Under the pieces are notes generated by a model, which saw only the letters and a list, made by a program, of their open reading frames with translations, made no database searches and was not told the origin of the DNA. A stretch of DNA of 64,000 nucleotides from Stenogyne calaminthoides (lineage: Eukaryota > Streptophyta > Magnoliopsida > Lamiales > Lamiaceae): positions 22,825,667 to 22,889,666 of the forward strand of contig JBBCBC010000007.1 of the NCBI GenBank assembly GCA_037126765.1, in the 5' to 3' direction. The position numbers and the translations under genes are program-made. This document shows positions 22,259 to 33,312 of the stretch, piece by piece. Numbering within the stretch: position 1 is the stretch's first letter; each line of letters starts with the position of its first letter.

Positions 22259-23644
22259 TTGTTTATAGGATATCCCATGGGAAGGAAAGGGTGCATGTTC
22301 TATGGTCCCGAAGATCAAAAGGTGGTAATAAGTACGCACATTAGATTTTTGGAAGAAGACTTTATGAACAATCGAAAGCCCAAAAGTGAGATTACCTTAG
22401 ACGAAATAAGAGGGCAAACTCCTATACCAACAGTACAGGTAGATATACAAAGCGTCACACCGACACAATCGGAACCTCGTCGTAGTGGGAGGGTTGTTCG
22501 ACAACCTGAGAGATTCATGGGGATAGGAGAATCTTCGGATTTGGTCCCCGGGGATAGTGAATCAGACCCCTGGTCCTACAAGGAGGCGGTCCAAGATAAG
22601 GATTCAGAATCCTGGCAAACTGAGATGGAAGCCGAGATGGGCTCAATGGATCATAATCAGGTGTGGGAGCTAGTTGAACCACCCAGTGGGGTAAAACCCA
22701 TTGGATGCAAGTGGGTCTACAATAGGAAAAGAGGATCGGACAGAAAGGTGGAAACCTTTAAGGCTAGGCTTGTGGCAAAAGGATACACTCAGAAAGAGGG
22801 TATCGATTATGAAGAAACCTTTTCGCCCGTAATCATGCTTAAGTCCATCTGTATTCTCTTGGCTATAGCTACGCATCTAGATTTTGAGATCTGGCAAATG
22901 GATGTCAAGACAACTTTCCTTAACGGGAGTCTTGATGAGGAAATCTATATGCAACAGTCCGAAGGTTTCATCGAAAAAGGCCAAGAACACCTTGTGTGCA
23001 AGCTGAAGAAGTCCATTTACGGACTTAAGCAAGCATCTCGGGCTTGGAACCAATGTTTTGATCATGTAATCAAGTCTTATTGGTTTGATCAAAATGATTT
23101 CGAGAGTTGTGTTTATAGAAAGTGTGACGGAACTGCCTTGGTATTCCTAGTACTATACGTAGATGATATTCTGCTCATCGGTAACGATGTAAAGGTTTTG
23201 TCAGACGTAAGGGTATGGCTGTCAAAACAGTTTGATATGAAGGACTTAGGGGAAGTCGGTCATGTTCTAGGGATCAAGATCACTCGAGATCGAAAGAAAA
23301 GAATGATCGGCTTATCGCAAGCTTCATACATAGATACCGTTTTGAAGCTTTTCAACATGCAAGATTCCAAGAAGGGTTTTGTACCTTTCAGGCATGGAAT
23401 CCATCTATCGAAAAACATGTGCCCTAAGACACAAAGGGAGATAGATGACATGAGAGGGATTCCTTATGCGTCGGCAGTGAGAAGCCTCATGTATGCTATG
23501 TTGTGTACGAGACTGGATATCTGCTACGCCGTAGGCATGGTAGCGAGATATCAGAGCAATCCCGGAAATCAACATTGGACTGCTATTAAGAACATTCTGA
23601 AGTATCTGAAAAGAACTCGAGATAGAATGCTGGTTTATCAGTGA
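22259..23644 (+). pseudogene. C1 reverse transcriptase
   Basis: 461 codons: integrase tail (FIGYPMGRKGCMFY), Ser/Pro-rich linker, then the RVT_2 reverse transcriptase with WELVEPPSGVKPIGCKWVY, ARLVAKGYTQKEGIDY, the first catalytic Asp in QMDVKTTFLNG, SIYGLKQASRAW and the YVDDILLIG box. It ends at TGA near 23641 in the spacer before RNase H, where a frame change is needed to continue. Reverse transcription would occur in virus-like particles. Confidence 0.9.
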
Positions 23645-24141
23645 GACAATTTATTTCCAGTGGATACACGGACTCGGATTTCCAATCAGACTTAGACTCC
23701 AGAAAATCTACCCCGGGTAGTGTGTTTTGTCTGGGGGGTGGAGCTGTAACATGGAAAAGCGTAAAGCAGAAATGCATCGCAGATTCTACCATGGAAGCCG
23801 AATATGTAGCTGCTTGTGAAGCAGCGAAAGAAGCGGTGTGGCTCAGGAACTTCCTAGTGGACTTGGACGTTGTTCCGAATTTGCCCAGCACAATCACGGT
23901 CTTTTGTGATAATGCCGGAGCAGTTGCAAATTCAAGGGAACCGAGAGCCCACAAGGTCAGCAAACACATTGAAAGGAAATACCATCTTATACGAGAAATC
24001 GTTAACAGAGGAGATATAGAGGTGACAAAAATCGCGTCGAAAGACAACCTAGATGATCCATTCACAAAGGGTCTGTCTCAGTTAACATTCGAGAGACATG
24101 TGGAAGGATTGGGTGTCAAGAGCATTGCCAATCTGCTTTGA
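23641..24141 (+). pseudogene. C1 RNase H
   Basis: Copia-type RNase H: GYTDSDFQSD with catalytic Asp, RKSTPGSVFCLGGG, Glu in STMEAEYVAA, FCDNAGAVANS, then HIERKYHLIREIV and the C-terminal DPFTKGLS box, ending at a natural-looking TGA at 24139. It joins 22259-23644 through a frameshift; otherwise this domain looks intact. It degrades RNA in RNA-DNA hybrids and leaves the polypurine primer at 24244-24256. Confidence 0.88.
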
Positions 24142-24243
24142 GTATAAATGAGAGAAATGTTATTAGGTTGATGTAGGTGACATTAGATGTCACCAGATAA
24201 TACATCATACGTGCTGTGGTATACTTAAAAGCAGACTTTGAGT

Positions 24244-24256
24244 ATAAGTGGGAGAT
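24244..24256 (+). other. C1 polypurine tract
   Basis: ATAAGTGGGAGAT immediately before the 3' LTR start TGTTGGGG. A similar AGTGGGA tract is seen in B at about 60887. Confidence 0.85.
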
Positions 24257-26100
24257 TGTTGGGGTTATACGTGAAAGTATGCTTTTACTTTGTATAACCT
24301 ATGTATTAAACACTTATTTACTGAAATAAATTGTTTATCACTGTTGCTTTAAATATGATTGAATGTTATGTATATTTATTGCAAACCGTTCGTAGCACGC
24401 GTTATATTGTAGTTAACGTGGTGATACTAGATCACAGAAGATCATGTTAACAGTTCCTTGTAGACGAGTGTGTGTTTCACAACTTAGATAGATCCGAACA
24501 ATCTATTGGTAGAAGTTGATGTATAAGACTCAGATTGACTTGTCTTGACCAAGAGATTACACTAGTGCATTTGATGTGCTGAAGCGGAACTACAGAGAGG
24601 ATAAACTCATTCGCACTGACTTAAGGGATGAAGAGTTAGACCTCAGTGGTTGTTGATTTCTTAATCTCTGTCACTTAGTAAGGACTGCGTGTGATTAGTA
24701 GTTATTGCTTTGACTTATAAATGGGAAGATAATAATTGTGACTTCGATACCCTATATCTTGGGCAATAATATTAATTACACGACAGTTGCTAAATTAATA
24801 CAGAGAATCATGTGCTTGCAAAAGTCTTGCTTGATTGGTCCCCTTGGTGGGCCCGAAACCTTTATCATACCAAATCTTGCAAATGGAATTAATTTTCCGG
24901 TATGGATAATAAAGCTGGGCTATCCTTACTCCAAGGATAAAGATATTAATTAATATAAAGCTTTTCAGTGGCTTAATTAATTAGTGGACTAAATAATCTT
25001 AAACACGGGAAATAATAACCGGGAGCCATATTACTGTAATATGGGTTAAGATTGGATAATGCAATATTAATTATATATGTATTAATTAATATTAATGGGC
25101 TGAATTATATTGTGGCTCAATATTGGAATTCAGAAGTCCATTGGAAGGTCCATCTTAATTCTCCTAAAGGCCCCTCAGTAGCCCAATTAAAGTCCAATAA
25201 ATAAAAGGTTCTTAAAACAAAATAAATTTATTGTTGCAATATTTCCTCAAATTTTCGAAAATATTAAAGAAAAGAGGGAGAAGGATTTTCTTGAAAAGAT
25301 TTTATGGAAAGGAGATAATGTATTCTTGGAATACAAGATTATTCCATAAATTCAAGAAAACTCCCACTTGGCTTCTTTAATAGGTATTTTTCGAAAATCT
25401 TGAATAAGAAAGAGAAGAAAGATTTTCTTGATTTTCTTGAAAATATTTTATGGAAGATATGTATTCTTGGAATACAAGAGTATCTCATAAATTCAATAAA
25501 GATCCAATCTTGAAATTCCTTCTAGTAATTTTTGAAAAAAATAGGCCAATTGAGGGTGTGAGATTTTTGTGAAAAAATACACATGGAAAGAAGAATATAT
25601 TGGATATATTCAAGATTTCTTGGAGATCAAGAAAAGATCTTTCCCAACCCTAAATTGCCTCATAATTTTCGAAACCCCTCTTATTATAAATAGGAGATGA
25701 ATTTTTCATTCCCAACTAGTGTTCCATGTGTTGGAAATATTAGAAATCCACAAAGGTGGTGCAACAATATTTTTATTTTCCTTGTTTTATAAATCGTTCA
25801 TTGAAGGACCTTCCACCGGGGTTATTGGACGAGGACTTGAGAATACTTGAGAAGGACTTTTGGTGGGTATCCAGATACTTGATTCTGTTTGTCTCAGATC
25901 GTCTCTCCAACGGGTACGTTTACGTAAACTCCTAGAAATTTTGCATGCTAGGATCTTTTACGTGAAATCTTATTTGCATGTCATTGTTGGTTAATTATTA
26001 TTTGAATTCACTTAGGTAAATTCATGCTAGTAATAATTGTTACTTTAAATTTGTGTTTATGAGATCACCCTGATAGATCCTGGCATATGTTATCTCAACA
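24257..26100 (+). repeat. C1 3' LTR
   Basis: 1844 bp, TGTTGGGGTTATACG ... TATCTCAACA. It is nearly identical to the 5' LTR with a few substitutions and short indels. TATA box at about 25687. Followed by target duplication TATGG. Confidence 0.93.
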
Positions 26101-26105
26101 TATGG

Positions 26106-27299
26106 GATACGACGTCATACAGCGATGACCCCGTTGACGCGAATTTCAGAAATCACTCTCACCAGGTATCCGTCGTCTTACTCGTTCAGCGACACTCGTC
26201 TGGCCAGGCCGCATGGTGTTCGTCGAGGTCGATAGGGTTGTTTGCTGGATACCGCGACCTCGTGAGCTTGAGGTTGTCGGGTCTGCTTGTTTGAGCTCGC
26301 CGACTTTGTGAATTTGAGTATTTTGCTTAGTTGCTTGACGCAATATGGATTTGGAGTTGGATCCGATTTGTTCTCATATGAGACTTTAATAATTACATAA
26401 GTATATATACCCATATAGATACATATATATACATACATTGATATACATTATATATATACATAAATAGATATATATATATATAAATAAATATATATAAATA
26501 TATAAATATTTATATATGTGAGTATGTATATATATAGGTATGAATATATATACATATACATAAATATATGAATATATATAACATATAAATTATTGTAGCC
26601 CCGCGAAATAAACTTGATGTGAGTAGGTCAAAGGAATTCCTGTAGATTTTGGGTTGCCGCCGAGGCTTCGTGCGCACATGCAACTTTCCTTTGCGAGAGT
26701 CACGAGCATATTTCCTCACAACAAACAAACAAACCATTGGGTATCAAACTATTTTTCCTTCAATCTTGATAGTTGTTAACCTATTTTCCTTCCGAATTAA
26801 GCTAAAACTATAGAGCATTTGCTTTTCATGAAAGAGGCTTGGGCTTAATTCCATAGAATATATATACATGTAAGTACTTCCAGATTTGGGACCTTACTCT
26901 CAAATATCAAGTATCCTTGTTTTTCTCTTTAATCATGCATGCTGCTAATATTAGAAATGGCCACACATGCAACAGATACAATCATTCGCCTTTATCAAAC
27001 ACTTCTGCTCAAATTCAGGAACTCAAATACTTGCATACACGTGACTTGTGAGATCATGTAACATTCACTCATCACTTATACTATCAAATTAACACACTCC
27101 AGAGCACATTCAATAATATTAGCATTTTCCCTGAAGATCTCAGTTCCTCTGCTAGAAAATTCACAAGATCAAAACCATACCTGGTACTGAACACAAATTC
27201 TTTTGTTTTAGCCAACCAAGCACACCTCTTCGTGCCTAAATAAATACTATAATTCATAGAAAGAGCAATTTCTCATGTAAAGGTGAGGCACATAGACAC
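26106..27299 (-). other. Element E internal region with AT microsatellite
   Basis: 26106-26260 is the continuation of the satellite-flanking direct repeat (GTTGACGCGAATTTCAGAAATCACT). 26378-26590 is an (AT/TAC)-rich microsatellite of ATATATAC, ATAAATA-type units. No gene is seen. Frames on the minus strand across the microsatellite are Tyr/Ile low complexity. Confidence 0.6.
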
Positions 27300-28100
27300 A
27301 ATTTTCATAAGCATTTAACAAGCTGGTGGTGCGCGTACTGGCGCCACAGACCATGCACTAAATAGAGATATGAAGATTCATATATGAAGCCAAATATCCA
27401 AATAAATCAGGAAAGGATGTTCACACAGAGAGAGAAAAAATGACTTATCGAGTTTAGACAGGGAATCGGCGTCGATGGGGTCGGCTGCAGCGACGACGAC
27501 TGGTACCGGAGCAGTGGATTTCGTGCGGTGATACCTAAGCGGAGCGCAGCGAGATCGTTGTAATGGTTCCTGGCGGCGCTGGGTTTGGCCGGAGATGTCG
27601 AGACAACAAACCACTTTGGCATTCGAGCAGGCCGGAGACGGAGGCAGCGTGTTCGGAGTAGATGTGAGCTGTGTGAAACGAGATGGGGGCCCACTTCGGA
27701 AACTATTCCAATTGATGAGCGGCCCATTTACGAAACCATTCTAATTACAAAAAATTAAGCCCAAACCCTACTCAGGGCCCAACTGAATCATAACAGCCAT
27801 CAAGGGGCGAGATTTTTGCAACGCGTCATTGCAACTCTGAGTGGCGGCGCGCGGCGGCAGTCGTTCACCGACCGGCACGGTATTCTGCCGCGAAGGTTGG
27901 AGGACGGATCAAGTGAACGGACGGCGTTGAACTTAAGGGTTGGGGCAATCTGCAGAGAGACACGGCGCGGCGGGGCTTAGCTGTGTTTTGGGCAATGGCG
28001 GCGTGCTCGCGGTGGAGTTCCGGGGCAGAGGCGGTGCAACGACAACCCACTACTCAGGACCGCCCTTCTTGCGAGCGATGTTGATTAAAGAAGCAGTGCC
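27300..28100 (-). other. GC-rich segment in element E leader, possibly captured DNA
   Basis: A GC-rich block (GGCGGCGCGCGGCGGCAG near 27845, GGCGCGGCGGGG near 27965) within AT-rich surroundings. Minus-strand frames of 61-106 codons overlap here (27407-27727, 27865-28050). I recognise no domain and codon content is not convincing. Either E's own leader or a fragment picked up from a gene. Confidence 0.3.
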
Positions 28101-28337
28101 GCCACATATGATTTCTGTTCCCTCAGCCTTTTGAACAATTCTTCTTCTTCTTTTTTGTTGTTGTTGTTTGGAGTGTGTTTGGTTTTTTACAAAGGGGTTT
28201 TTCACTGTAGATTTTGAGAGGTTTTAGTGATAGGTTGTTGTGAAAGTTTGAAGAACAGGACGTATGAACATGATGATGTTTCTGGATTTTTCACTAGGGT
28301 TCTAACAAATATGCAGTGAAATTTGTTAATGTTTCCC

Positions 28338-28350
28338 ACAGACGGCGCCA
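28338..28350 (-). other. Element E primer binding site
   Basis: Minus strand TGGCGCCGTCTGTG, two bases from the 5' LTR. The first nine bases fit the 3' end of a tRNA ending GGCGCCA (tRNA-Asp type). Not the initiator-Met site used by A, B, C and the TRIM. Confidence 0.75.
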
Positions 28351-28352
28351 AT

Positions 28353-28923
28353 TGTTGTAACCCGAAAGTAATTCCCGGACAACAAGTAAATGATAAATAA
28401 CGAATTAAATGATAAATGTAAAGAACAAGGGATTTGTTGACCCAATTATTCAAGAATAACTACATCTGGGGGCATGCCAAGCCATAATATTTCACTATGA
28501 GTTTTCTACGTATTTTTGTGCTGCTTTTTCTCTTGGGATTTGTCCCCTATTTATAATAATTACAAGATACAAAGATAAAAACCCTAATGGGCCTCTAAAT
28601 GGGCCCTACAAAACGGTAAAGACAAGATACAGTGAATCTTCGTCTTGATACTCCTGCCGACCTCACCTACGGAACGACTTTGAGGGAAGTCATCCGATCA
28701 GGCGAGCTCGAGTTGTCTTCGTTCCGCATTGGCCGACCTTGCCTGGAAGCGACCTCGGGGGGAGGCTGCTCGCCCTGGCGAGCTCGACTCATCTTCTTCC
28801 TTGTTCTGCTGCCAGGTCGCCCTATGGAGGCCGACCTCGGCTCTTCGTACTTTACTACTAAACCATGTTGCCACGTCATCCATATTCGCCATGTGGTCGC
28901 TGGCCGATCACACGGCTACAACA
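28353..28923 (-). repeat. Element E 5' LTR
   Basis: 571 bp, TGTTGTAACC ... GGCTACAACA on plus, flanked on the right by target duplication CTCAT. A TATA box (ATTATAAATAGGGG on minus) lies at about 28545-28560. Confidence 0.9.
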
Positions 28924-28940
28924 CTCATTTTCTTGTAGTG
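28924..28940. mobile_element. Right terminus of the CACTA-like miniature element
   Basis: CTCATTTTCTTGTAGTG. The last 12-13 bases are the reverse of the typical CACTACAAGAAAA terminus of plant CACTA transposons. The first five bases are the E target duplication shared with 10115-10119. Confidence 0.6.
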
Positions 28941-29637
28941 ACTCCAAGTATCATCTTATTTAATCCCCAGATCATATGACATATATATGAGATAATTGCA
29001 AAGCATGAAAGGTGAATCGGAACTCAAGTCAACTGAATAGCTTCGTTAATGACCTTACATATTAAGTTGATGTGGACCAATAAGAAATCGTAAAAAATGT
29101 ACGGATGACAGTGCTACAGTATCATACAGGTTAGAAAAGTAACATACACAAGTACGATATTTTACCTACTCCAATTATGATTCAATACTTATATATGGTA
29201 TGAATTTGAATTAACCTCCAACTGTAACATTCAAATTTCACATCTTTTGTATAATAAAAAATCTTTAGAGTTTTCAATTTCATATTGTAAAGTTTAGAGA
29301 GAGATCATATCCTTAGCCTTAAATTATTGTTGTAAATTAAGGATCTTTCATACTTAGTTTGAAACAAACACCCATTTTTTAAGAGATGTCAGAGTTTGTT
29401 AATTGAGTTAAACTTAACAAGTAAACTCAGTTAGAGTGGGCTAAACATGGAAAGCGTCTAGCATGGAGATTCATTTAGAAGGAGACAAGACTGAAACATG
29501 CCTTAACACTTTGAATCATATTTCCTAAGTGAAAGGAATTACCCTAGCTAAATTGGGAAGAGTTGGTGTTGAACTTTTTTAATTTGAACTATATAAACTT
29601 TTTATGTTGTTGTTGCGTTGTCTTTAATTATAATCAA
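28941..29637. other. AT-rich stretch, nothing recognised
   Basis: No ORF or repeat structure identified. At 29606-29645 the phrase TTGTCTTTAATTA occurs twice, just before LINE similarity begins. Confidence 0.5.
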
Positions 29638-29968
29638 TTGTTGCTTTGTCTTTAATTACTTGATGCTGATTATGGAAAGATTAGGATTCTCTGGCAAGTG
29701 GATCAAATGGATAATGGTGTGTGTTTCCTCGGCAAATGCTTCGGTCCTTATTAACGGGAGTCAGACAAAAGAATTTCATTTGGGTAGAGGTCTTAGACAA
29801 GGGGATCCGCTCACCCCCTTCCTTTTTCTTATTGTAGCGGAAGGGTTGGAGCTTAATGATCAACAGAGCTATTGATAGAGGTCTCTATAATCCGGTACTA
29901 GTGGGCAGAGACAAGATTCAAATTTCTCACCTCCAGTTTGCAGACGATACCATATTGAAGACGATGGG
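29638..29968 (+). pseudogene. LINE reverse transcriptase fragment
   Basis: Reads LDLIMERLGFSGKWIKWI-like helix, then SVLINGSQTKEF, GLRQGDPLTPFLF (RT motif), and after a frame change the catalytic box LQFADDTI at about 29935-29962. It then breaks off at a junction where ATTGAAGAC(G/A)ATGGG is directly repeated, joining to the element's C-terminal region. Several hundred codons are missing there. This is plant L1-type RT similarity, not functional. Confidence 0.85.
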
Positions 29969-29989
29969 TATTGAAGACAATGGGAGAAG

Positions 29990-30463
29990 GAGAAGAAAGC
30001 TGTTTTTTCTTGGGATTGGGTAGAGAACTTGATGACAGGGGTAAGACTCTTTTTTGGGAGGATAAGTGGGCGGGGGATAGGCCGTTAAAACTGATTTTTC
30101 CAAGATTATATAGATTGTGCCAAAATAATGCTTTGAGTGTGAGAGAGATGGGAGAATGGAGAGAGGGAGTGTGGGTGTGGAAGTGGAAGTGGCAATGGCG
30201 GGGGGAGTTATTTGAGAGAGAGATGCATGTTCTTAACGATTTAATTGACTTGATAAATAGGTACACTTTAACACAGGAAAAGAAGGATCAATAGAGGTGG
30301 AGATTCAACCAGGATTGCGTCTACACCACAAAAGCAGCCAACAACCACCTTGTGCAAGATGATTAGGAAAACAACGAGGAAGAAAGGAAGGCGTTCACCA
30401 TATTATGGAACAAGTGGGTACCATCCAAAGTGTGCATCCATGCTTGGCGAGTATTATGGGAAA
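29990..30463 (+). pseudogene. LINE ORF2 C-terminal region, first part
   Basis: Contains GKTLFWEDKWAGDRPL, the familiar segment upstream of the zinc-binding region, then a tryptophan-rich stretch and stops near 30290 and 30364. It resumes at FTILWNKWVPSKVCIHAWRV before the Copia insertion at 30464. Confidence 0.82.
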
Positions 30464-32365
30464 TGTTGGTCCCGGTGCAAATGAGTCTTACATGTGTATG
30501 GGGGGGAATACACGTGTTCAGTGTTTTTAAAACTTTTTCTTACTGAGGTCAGCTTGGGTCAGATAATCCTGAAGATTCGGTTCTGAGAAGTACAGATCGC
30601 TCTGAGTCAAAGTCTACTGAGACAGTGATCCTGAGCTGCTTTCAGATACCTCAGATAATCCAAACTGAGTCCTGAGTGTCAGAGATCCTGAGTTGCTTGG
30701 ATCAGATAACTTACTTACTGAATCCTCAAATGAGAGTTCAGTATGGTAACTATCTGTTCTAGCTACTCAGTCGTGCGGAATGGTTGGGCCCTTAGTTTAT
30801 ACTCGTTTTAAGCTTTGCTGAAAACCTTCCCTTAATTGAAATAGTGATTAGGCTGTGATTCACTTATGCAACTTCAGTGGATTGATTCCAACTGAATATC
30901 AGTTAAAAGTATGCTTTCAAAATCAAGTCAATGCAACAGATAAGTACAGATAAGGAAAGCAATAAAGAACACAGCAATTATAGTGGTTCAGAGACTCAAG
31001 CTCCTACATCCACTCTCTCTGATCCTCAGAGAAATTCACTATCAACTTCTGAGCTTTCTGACTACCTCGTGTAGTTTACTTACTCAACTCGGCCCTGAGT
31101 TTTCTGACTACTCCACGTAGTTTACTTACTCAACCCGACCTTGAGCTTTTTGACTACCTCAGTAGTTTACTTACTCAAACACAAACAAGCTTTCAGACTA
31201 CCCCTGTAGCTTACTAACTTCTCCTCTAGAGTTTTCTGACTACTCCGCGTAGTTTACTAACTCTTTACAACTCTTCTCACAAACAAACACACTCCAACTA
31301 CCTTCTCAAGGGTTTGGGGTTTCTCGGTTGGTTTCCAACTAGGATGAGATATCCTTTACAATGAAGCACAATGCAAAGGGTTAGGATATCTCGACTAAGC
31401 TTTGAATAATTCTTATCAAGCTAGGCTTAGTATAGTGAGCTCTCTTCAATGTAGAAGCACTTGGAAAATTCTAAGTTTTTCGAGTGCTTTAACTTTTGCA
31501 AGAATAAGTTTGAGCTCTTGAGTTGCGTATAAATTTCCCGTAACCTTACAATGTAGAGGGTCACCAGTAATTATAGGCATACACCAAGGTCACGCTTGAA
31601 AACTATCCGTTGGAGAGATAGCTTCGTGAGTTCCCTCTTATGGTGTGTGAGAAACGACTATATTTAGGGTTTGAAACTCCCTAACACGTTCTAGGCAATA
31701 GCCTTTCATGTAGCCGGTCTTCACTTTTTGCAGTCTGGAACTTTTGTACATCTGACATCCTTTTCAGCGACCTGTCACTTTCAGTGTCAGTATGGTACAA
31801 TGTTGTCTTCCTCTTTTTGACTTTTGTCTCCAGTTAAAGGTAGACACCTTCAACGGCTCTTTTGGTTACAAACTCTGAGTTTGATATAACCTTAACAACA
31901 CTTCTGACTTAGTTCCTTTTGTCTGCACTTTGAATGTCTTGGCAATATCTAACTTTCTAAGGAATCGCATTTTTCTCAGTATTGCATCCATCAGATAGAT
32001 ATATTCAGAGCCTCGGAACATTCAGGTTCATACTGAGCATTCAGTACTTTACTGAGTCTTCAGTAATTACTGTGCCTTCAGTATTCTTGATCTTCATTCT
32101 TCAGTCTTTCGTCTTCAGAGTCTTCTGAGTCTACTGACTGATACACTGAATTTTCGTGCCGAGTCTTCAGTTTCTCAGTATCCTACTGAGTCTTCAGTAC
32201 CTATCCTGAACTATATCTGCTGACTATACATTCTGCAGATAACATCCTGAATATTCTAAAACTGAATCCTGACTCAACTATCAAGATCATTCTGAACATG
32301 TCATACTCAGGGGTTTTGGGATCAAATCAAAATCATATATCTTTTATTAAATTCATCTCCCAACA
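30464..32365 (-). repeat. Element A 3' LTR
   Basis: 1902 bp, on minus TGTTGGGAGATG ... GGGACCAACA. It contains degenerate ~45-47-bp repeats with TAGTTTACTTACTCAA (31050-31270) and many CTGAGTCTTCAGT-type short repeats (32000-32220). The TATA region near 31574 (minus; compare TATAAATACC in the forward copy) is altered. Close match to 41777-43718. Confidence 0.92.
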
Positions 32366-32380
32366 ATTTCCCCCTTTTTG
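32366..32380 (-). other. Element A polypurine tract
   Basis: Minus strand CAAAAAGGGGGAAAT directly before the 3' LTR; same as at 236-249. Confidence 0.9.
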
Positions 32381-32829
32381 ATGATTCCAAAACCTATCTT
32401 GTTACAAACATATAACCTATACTCAGGTTTCAGTTTATCCTATTACAAGATTGGCTGTCTCCCAATTATTTCCTAAATCATAAAAACTCCCAACAATTTC
32501 AGAGAGTCTCCCAATCAATTTAAATCATTTAGCAATTTCTTCAGTAATGAATCTCTTTAAATAGTTCATTACCAAATACTTAAACAATTTCTCCCATATA
32601 AACATACAATCAGTTCAGAGACATTCATTCAGGCATATCAAAATAAAAGACATGTAAATAAGATAATGAGATATTATCTTTTGAGCATAATGATAAATCT
32701 TCATTGATGATTGGTATCCCATTACAGATTACAATGAGTTTATCAACAAAATCAAAAGACAAAAATTTAAAGATTACAGAATCTTCTGAGTTTTCAGTCT
32801 TCAGATTTGGCTCTTCAGTCTCCTGCTCT

Positions 32830-33312
32830 TCAGTTTGCTTCATTTTCAAATTCATCAGCGGGCACCTCCAGGTCGGACATTCTGAAAAATCTCTTCTTCA
32901 GCTCATTTCTTTCCTTGATGATATCCGGACTGTTTCCTGTTAGGCCCAACTGACCAGCATACTGAGCAATCTCTTGAGTAATGGCCTTTTCATTCACCAA
33001 GCCATTATCAAGTCTTGGAGGAGGATAGGAATATGGACCAGGGGCTACTATCTGTACCTCTCCTTCATCCGTAAAGGTTAATCGACCACATAGATACTTT
33101 GGATAGAAGGTTAGGAGATATTCAATGAATGCTTCATTCTGATCTGAGCTTTCCCCTCTCCATTCCCTGAGAACATCATAATTGAACCAGGAGGTTCTCT
33201 TGACTTCTTCCCACATATCGTTGAGTTTGATAGGCATCCATTTATCAACGTGGGGCCACTTTAGTGCTTTTTGATGTTCCTTTCCTCTTGCTCGCAAACT
33301 TCCTGAATTCAC
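32830..33312 (-). pseudogene. Element A third ORF, C-terminal part
   Basis: An open stretch of 160 codons in the same direction as gag-pol. It reads as a soluble protein with Trp- and Tyr-rich segments (LKWPHVDKWMPIKLNDMWEE; FIEYLLTFYPKYLCGRLTF) and ends at a stop about 450 bases before the polypurine tract. No transmembrane segment is seen, so it does not look like a classical envelope protein. I do not recognise a family. It probably continues the ORF starting at 36364, separated by the corrupted stretch 33313-33900. Confidence 0.6.

Larger units (their letters stand above)
16887..26100 (+). mobile_element. Copia element C1, structurally complete
   Basis: 9.2 kb between perfect target duplications TATGG (16882-16886, 26101-26105). 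Order: 5' LTR, primer site, GC-rich leader, gag, protease, integrase, reverse transcriptase, RNase H, polypurine tract, 3' LTR, as in all Copia elements (integrase before reverse transcriptase). At least three frame lesions make it currently non-coding as a polyprotein. The two LTRs are very similar by eye, so insertion is relatively young. The long LTRs and AAGTGGGAGATTGTTGG junction suggest the Angela/Tork side of Copia (inference). Confidence 0.93.
10120..28923 (-). mobile_element. Element E: non-autonomous LTR retrotransposon with internal satellite, hosting Copia C1
   Basis: Complete insertion bounded by 557- and 571-bp LTRs and a perfect 5-bp target duplication CTCAT (10115-10119 and 28924-28928). 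The primer site TGGCGCCGTC on the minus strand is not the Met type used by the other elements; GGCGCC-type primer sites are familiar from plant Gypsy elements. About 9.6 kb is E's own sequence once C1 is removed. None of it encodes recognisable gag or pol, so it is non-autonomous. Its 3' part is mostly a 211-bp satellite, which recalls the tandem-repeat-rich 3' untranslated regions of Tat/Ogre-type Gypsy elements. The class assignment is therefore an inference from primer site and architecture. Confidence 0.85.
29638..30463 (+). mobile_element. LINE (non-LTR retrotransposon), 5'-truncated, left half
   Basis: The LINE spans 29638-30463 and 43719-44310 and is interrupted by Copia A. It starts inside the reverse transcriptase (5' truncation, usual for LINEs), has lost the middle of the ORF, and ends in an A-rich tail at about 44296-44310. 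Removing A and one GGAAA copy restores an uninterrupted reading across the break (VLWERIPTT), so the LINE was there first. Confidence 0.88.

Noticed and set aside
26146..26737. Minus-strand frames over the AT microsatellite
   Set aside because: Tyr/Ile-rich low complexity from ATATAC repeats; no start context or domain.
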